Shown here: in pieces, positions 60,101 through 64,000 of the stretch
Numbering within the stretch: the stretch's first letter is position 1
How the letters are laid out: each line of letters starts with the position of its first letter
Origin: Rhynochetos jubatus
Lineage: Eukaryota > Chordata > Aves > Eurypygiformes > Rhynochetidae
Direction of reading: 5' to 3'
DNA: 64,000 nucleotides
Assembly (NCBI GenBank): GCA_027574665.1
Contig: CM050653.1
Span: forward strand, 12,856,664 to 12,920,663
The notes under the pieces: generated by a model
What the model was told of the DNA's origin: nothing
Databases searched by the model: none
What the model saw: only the letters and a program-made list of their open reading frames with translations
Position numbers and translations under genes: made by a program

Positions 60101-60659
60101 AAAACATGCAAGTAGGGTGTTTGTCCAGTGGTGTGCTGACACTTCTGGAACAGCTGGAGAAACATTGTTGTCATCTCTCTCTTCAACTTGGTCTGGTGGT
60201 CCAGAAATATTACACCTGCATCACTGATCACTTGCAACATCTGGGTTTTACACGGTCTCACTAACCTTGACAACAATTATGTGTCCAGTTCCATCAGTAA
60301 GCATCTTTGGAAAATGCCCATTTCTGTGTGTAGCATGCATTGCCTGAAAGCTGAGCTACCTCCCAGCACGCACAGATCAGCCTGCTTTATGTCACTGGCC
60401 ACCGTTACTAGCGATCCTGCCTGCTGTAATTTGAAAGCACCTGCCTAGAATGATGAACCGGATGGAAGATGGGTTTAGCATGCATTTTCCAAGGGATTTT
60501 TATGAAGTGATCTGAAGAGGAAACTATTAATTCATCCAGAGAGATTAGCAATAGTGACTGCACTACTCAGGGCAACATCAAGGATTTCTTCCTCCCCAAC
60601 AGCCTGGCAAAGACAACCATGCGGAACTTGAGAGCCTCTTCTACACCTTTAAGCAGGCT
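54189..60659. other. Unique sequence, no gene seen
   Basis: Over 6 kb without a recognised gene, repeat family or RNA gene. The longest frames (98 codons at 55539-55835, 114 at 59932-60276 minus) carry no domain, and the composition is ordinary. Small A-rich and T-rich runs occur but no arrays. Confidence 0.5.
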
Positions 60660-61720
60660 TTCATTTTCCTTTAGTGCAGCGCGCCCTCAGCGTTTGGTAT
60701 TACAAATGAGCAGCCTGTGACCACCCTCCACCCAGCAGAGCTCTCGCAGCACCACAGAGCTCCAGCAGCACCGGCGTCCGCAGAGCTGACCTGCAGCCCA
60801 CAGAGATTACCGAAGCACATTATTTTCCTGCACGGCTCTCTCACCTCTCGCTGCAACCATTTCCTACACAGACACAGAATTTATATAAAAGGCTTTCCTC
60901 AGCTTTCATCAAATCTAGGTTGCAGGCCTATTTCGTAACATTAATTCTCTCCCTCACCAACCGCCACATCAATTCAGTACTTTATAAACTATTTCAGGGA
61001 TCCGATTTATCAGGCCTGACAGAGCTTCACACTGAAATAAACAGCACTGCCTCTGCCGAGCTCGCTCAGTGGCTCCTATTTATCATTATTTAATTCAAGG
61101 GCCTAAAATTCTCTGACATTATTAATAGTAAGATGAATCACTGGAAAACTACAGAATCTGTGACCAACGAGGCTGAAATAATCCATTTTGGTGAAAATGT
61201 CTATGTGGAATTGCATTCCCTGATGGGTAGCTGCTCTGTCATTAGCGACTCCATATGCATGGGTGGTGAGGAACTGAAGCATGAAGTCCCCAAAGAGTGG
61301 GATACTTCAACTGCCATTCTCTTCCCAACACTTAACACCAAAGCAGAAAATAAGGGAATACAGCAGAGCTCTAATGCCTCTGTCAGTTGAATTTAAATGT
61401 ACTAATTTAATCCTTTCTGTACTTGATTAACTTTAACTTGTCTGAGGTTGAACTTTTGTGTTAACTGGACCTGCAAATCCATTAGTTCATTATGAGGACT
61501 GTATTACTTAGCCACCTTGATGAGAGATAATCAGCTGCCTAGAATGTATATGAGTACTTGCTGCCTTAATTTGGCACCTCATTAGTGATATTTTTATATT
61601 TTGTTTAAATGAAAGGGATTACACAGGGAGTTTTTCCAGGGCCTGTGATTTTATTTATGAATAGCCAGCCTTATTAAAAAGCTGTGAGACCCAGTAAGAA
61701 GTTAAGGATTGCAGAATTCA
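60660..61720. promoter_or_regulatory. Candidate regulatory block (possible conserved non-coding cluster)
   Basis: 60660-60860 is locally richer in GC and CpG than its surroundings. It is followed by TTTATATAAAAGG at 60880-60892, a good TATA-box match on the plus strand. From 60900 to 61720 the sequence has repeated AATTA/TAATC-type sites (TTATTAATAGTAAG at about 61119, CCTCATTAGTGATA at about 61577, GATAATCAGCTGCC at about 61526) without simple repeats or transposon remains. An 85-codon frame at 61133-61390 may simply reflect low stop density. I infer an enhancer or a weak lncRNA promoter; nothing shows transcription. Confidence 0.35.
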
Positions 61721-62943
61721 TTTGGTTCTCTGCCATGAGCATTGAGGTAGTCTAGGGTAGTTGGGGAGGCAGACCCTGAGCTGTTTCTTGGAGGGGCTGA
61801 GCACTGTCAGTCCACCTCTCTGACAGAGGTGACCAAAAAACTTTGACAAACAAGGTGTTGAATAACTGAAGAGGTTTGGTAAAATTTCTTTAAAAATTAA
61901 GAATATTCAAAATCAAAAACATATAAATGTAAAAAGATTTTTAGTTCTTCTTATTCACCCTACCAGAGAGGAAATTCACTCATGGCTGTTTTGTTATTCA
62001 CTATCATTCCCTTGAATTTAAGCAGTTTACTTCCTTATTAGAGTCTGGACAGAGGCTGTAATTTCTAAAAAAGAACAACCAAGGACAAAGGAACAACCAG
62101 ACACAAAAGTCCCCTTTGAAGACTTTCTGCAACAGTTTTGTGCAGGGGATTGCCTTCTAAATAATTAATCTTTCATCCACATTAGAACTCCCAGAGCTGA
62201 AATTAACAACTTCACCCTTGCCCAGAGTCTGTCTTCAGGCAAAAGTCCATGTAAATGACATTACCAGTTTGGCTTTCTCTGTTTTACACAATTTTCCAGT
62301 GCTATCCTAAAAGCACGATGTCCTCAAACAGCTATATCATCATCATCCTGCCACATCCCAGGGTGAACTTCTTTCAGCATTGTGTTATGAAAACACCACT
62401 CTGGAAGGTTGCGACACAGCTTCCCATTATTTCAGACACTTTGAACTGAAAATGTACAAAGCAATAATGACATTTTAGAACAAACGTATGAGGCTGGGGA
62501 CAGCAAAGCCAAGCAACATATAGCATGGATAAGGCCAGGCTGCTCTAGAGGGTATCCTTTAGCATTATAGTCAACCTTTGCCATTTGGTCTTGTCTCTTT
62601 GAAACAATGATTGCTTCCTAAGCCTTTTCATTTTGCAGTATCGGGGTACCCTGAAAGACCATGGTTTGAACTCTTTTTTTCCCCAACAGGTTGAAAGAGA
62701 AATCAAGTCCTGGACACCCCCACCACAGTGGAGAGAGAGCCACAATTTTATTTTATGTTTTCCAGATGTCTAATCCTTGAAATATGCTCTAGGAGTTTTT
62801 ACCAGATCAGGCTCTATCGGTAAAATACAGAGAGAGGGATTTACTTTAATTAGGCATCTTCAAATGCAGAAAGTTGAGCAACATCAAGCCCTGTGATTTT
62901 GTACTTTCCTGCCAGGTGAAGCCTAGGGAGTATTAATGGGGGG
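61721..62943. other. Unique sequence, no gene seen
   Basis: No recognised features. Short frames only, none with family signatures. Confidence 0.5.

Positions 62944-62970
<27 letters not shown>
62944..62970. repeat. Poly-A run of about 27
   Basis: A homopolymer A tract flanked by G runs (GGGG left, GGG right). No LINE or SINE body precedes it and no target duplication is visible, so it is not clearly a retroposon tail. It is likely to vary in length and to be error-prone in sequencing. Confidence 0.9.
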
Positions 62971-62974
<4 letters not shown>

Positions 62975-63152
62975 TTGGGAATTTCGTTAATATACCAAGT
63001 TAGGTTTTGAGGATGTTTTAGGTTCTTATATAATGAGAACTCATATAATGTTGCTTGAAATAGTAAGTTTTTAGTATTCAGTCACCTTTGTGAAGTAGAA
63101 TTAACTGAGCTACTGGGGACGCCCGTAACCTCAGATGTCTTCTGAAGGACAG
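62971..63152. other. Short unique stretch
   Basis: No feature recognised between the poly-A run and the last CR1. Confidence 0.5.
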
Positions 63153-63440
63153 CTTCATAGTATCATAGAATGATAGTATAGTTTGGGTTGGAAAGGTACT
63201 TTAAAGGTAATCTAGTCCAACTCCACTGCAATGAGCAGGAACATCTTCCATTAGATCGGGTTGCTTAAACCCCCATCCATCCTGGCCTTGAATGTTTCCA
63301 GGGATGGGGCACCTAAAACTTCTCTGAGCAACCTGTTCCAGTGTTTCACTACCCTCATTGTAAAAAATGTCTCTTTGTATCTAGTCTAAATGTATCTTCT
63401 TGTAGTTTAAAACCATTGTCCCTTGTCATATCAGATTTGG
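63153..63440 (-). mobile_element. CR1 LINE 3' end (minus)
   Basis: 'agtatcatagaatgatagta', 'tagtttgggttggaaaggta', 'aggttgcttaaac'-like text, 'tctctgagcaacctgttcca', 'aaatgtctctttgtatctag' and 'aaaaccattgtcccttgtca' form a reversed CR1 3'UTR from its tail to the start of the untranslated region. Moderately diverged. The right boundary is near 63440. Confidence 0.88.
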
Positions 63441-64000
63441 TTGTAAAGCTTTTATTCCTACACTGTAGAGTTAATTATCAGTTATTTGCTCTCTGCTTAA
63501 TTCAGGGAGGAACCACACCAACTCAATCCACCATTCATTCTTCCACATCGTGCTCCAGTCTGAGTTCCCTCAGCAACAGTGTCAGATGTACAAAGGTGCA
63601 CCAAGATGTAAAAGCAGAACAAGACAAAGCAGATGCAGGCACAGAACACTTCTGTGTAAAATTCAACTGGTCACAAAGTCTCAGTTTGTGATTTTCAAAA
63701 CATTGTTTTAACAGGATTGGAAGTAGGATGCAATATATTTATTACCTGGATTTTCATGTACTGTCTCTATCATCATTCCAAAGAAACACAGATTCTTGAT
63801 GTTGATAAATTATATACAGAGAATACACCTTTTGTGCACTACAGAGCACTGTCAAAGAATCCCTTTTTGGTTTCTTATACATAGGAGAATTATAATGCTA
63901 ATAATGTGTAAATCGGGGACTTTTGACTCCAATTATAATCCATCGAAATCCCAGAAGTACAGTTCAGCTGCACATTCTACCTAATTTTAAGCAACCTGTT
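63441..64000. other. Unique sequence with one weak exon candidate
   Basis: At 63481-63505 a pyrimidine-rich stretch ends in TTAATTCAG, a fair splice acceptor. The following frame (63506-63607, 34 codons) is serine/threonine-rich (GGTTPTQSTIHSSTSCSSLS, then SLSNSV) and ends at a possible weak donor (GAT|GTAAAA). The length is a multiple of three. I do not recognise the protein. The frame stays open past the donor to a stop at 63689, so this could equally be chance. The rest of the stretch shows nothing. Confidence 0.2.

Noticed and set aside
62930..62975. Processed pseudogene tail marked by the poly-A run
   Set aside because: No gene-like body precedes it and no target duplication flanks it.

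Overview
This window looks like avian nuclear DNA, most likely from a songbird or a related neoavian bird. The evidence is about a dozen CR1 LINE pieces with their octamer 3' ends (ATTCTATG type), three loci of one ERVL-type LTR family with the ends usual in passerine genomes, and a few worn MIR-type SINE relics, all set in AT-rich sequence with few CpGs. The species cannot be named from what is visible.

I find no complete protein-coding gene, rRNA or tRNA. The open frames are short and mostly lack features of real exons. The longer convincing frames are decayed CR1 reverse-transcriptase ends or ERVL gag/pol pieces. One weak exon candidate lies at the right edge (about 63506-63607). The window is best read as an intergenic desert or the inside of a very long intron. 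Several stretches have the homeodomain-type AT motifs and the texture of conserved non-coding (enhancer) elements, notably 35880-36530, 49720-50350, 51840-52110 and 60660-61720. This is an impression; it needs alignment.

Layout. 1-5.0 kb: unique sequence with a CA-rich patch. 5.0-6.7 kb: two CR1 copies in the same (minus) orientation. 8.35-8.44 kb: an AATAG-type pentanucleotide array. 8.4-17 kb: AT-rich unique DNA with one MIR relic. 17.0-17.9 kb: a CR1 inserted inside another CR1 in the opposite orientation. 19.9 kb: a 22-bp tandem repeat. 21.2-22.4 kb: an old CR1 end and a solo ERVL LTR (minus). 22.4-28.9 kb: unique. 28.9-29.2 kb: two small CR1 relics. 33.8-35.6 kb: an unusual CR1 (minus) that appears to carry the GC-rich 5'/ORF1 part joined to the 3' part. 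37.1-40.4 kb: an ERVL provirus (plus) deleted from early reverse transcriptase into its 3' LTR. 45.5-46.2 kb: a second solo LTR (plus). 48.1-48.7 kb: a short CR1 and a MIR relic. 53.0-54.2 kb: two CR1 3' ends (plus). 54.2-63.1 kb: mostly unique DNA with the strongest regulatory-looking cluster. 63.15-63.44 kb: a last CR1 end (minus).

No genes work together here. The story is one of layered retroelement insertions in otherwise quiet, possibly regulatory, bird DNA. I found no convincing new biological system. The items most worth checking are the CR1 with a 5' region, the nested CR1 pair, the deletion-bearing ERVL with an LTR-borne ATT array, the putative conserved elements, and the candidate exon at the right edge.
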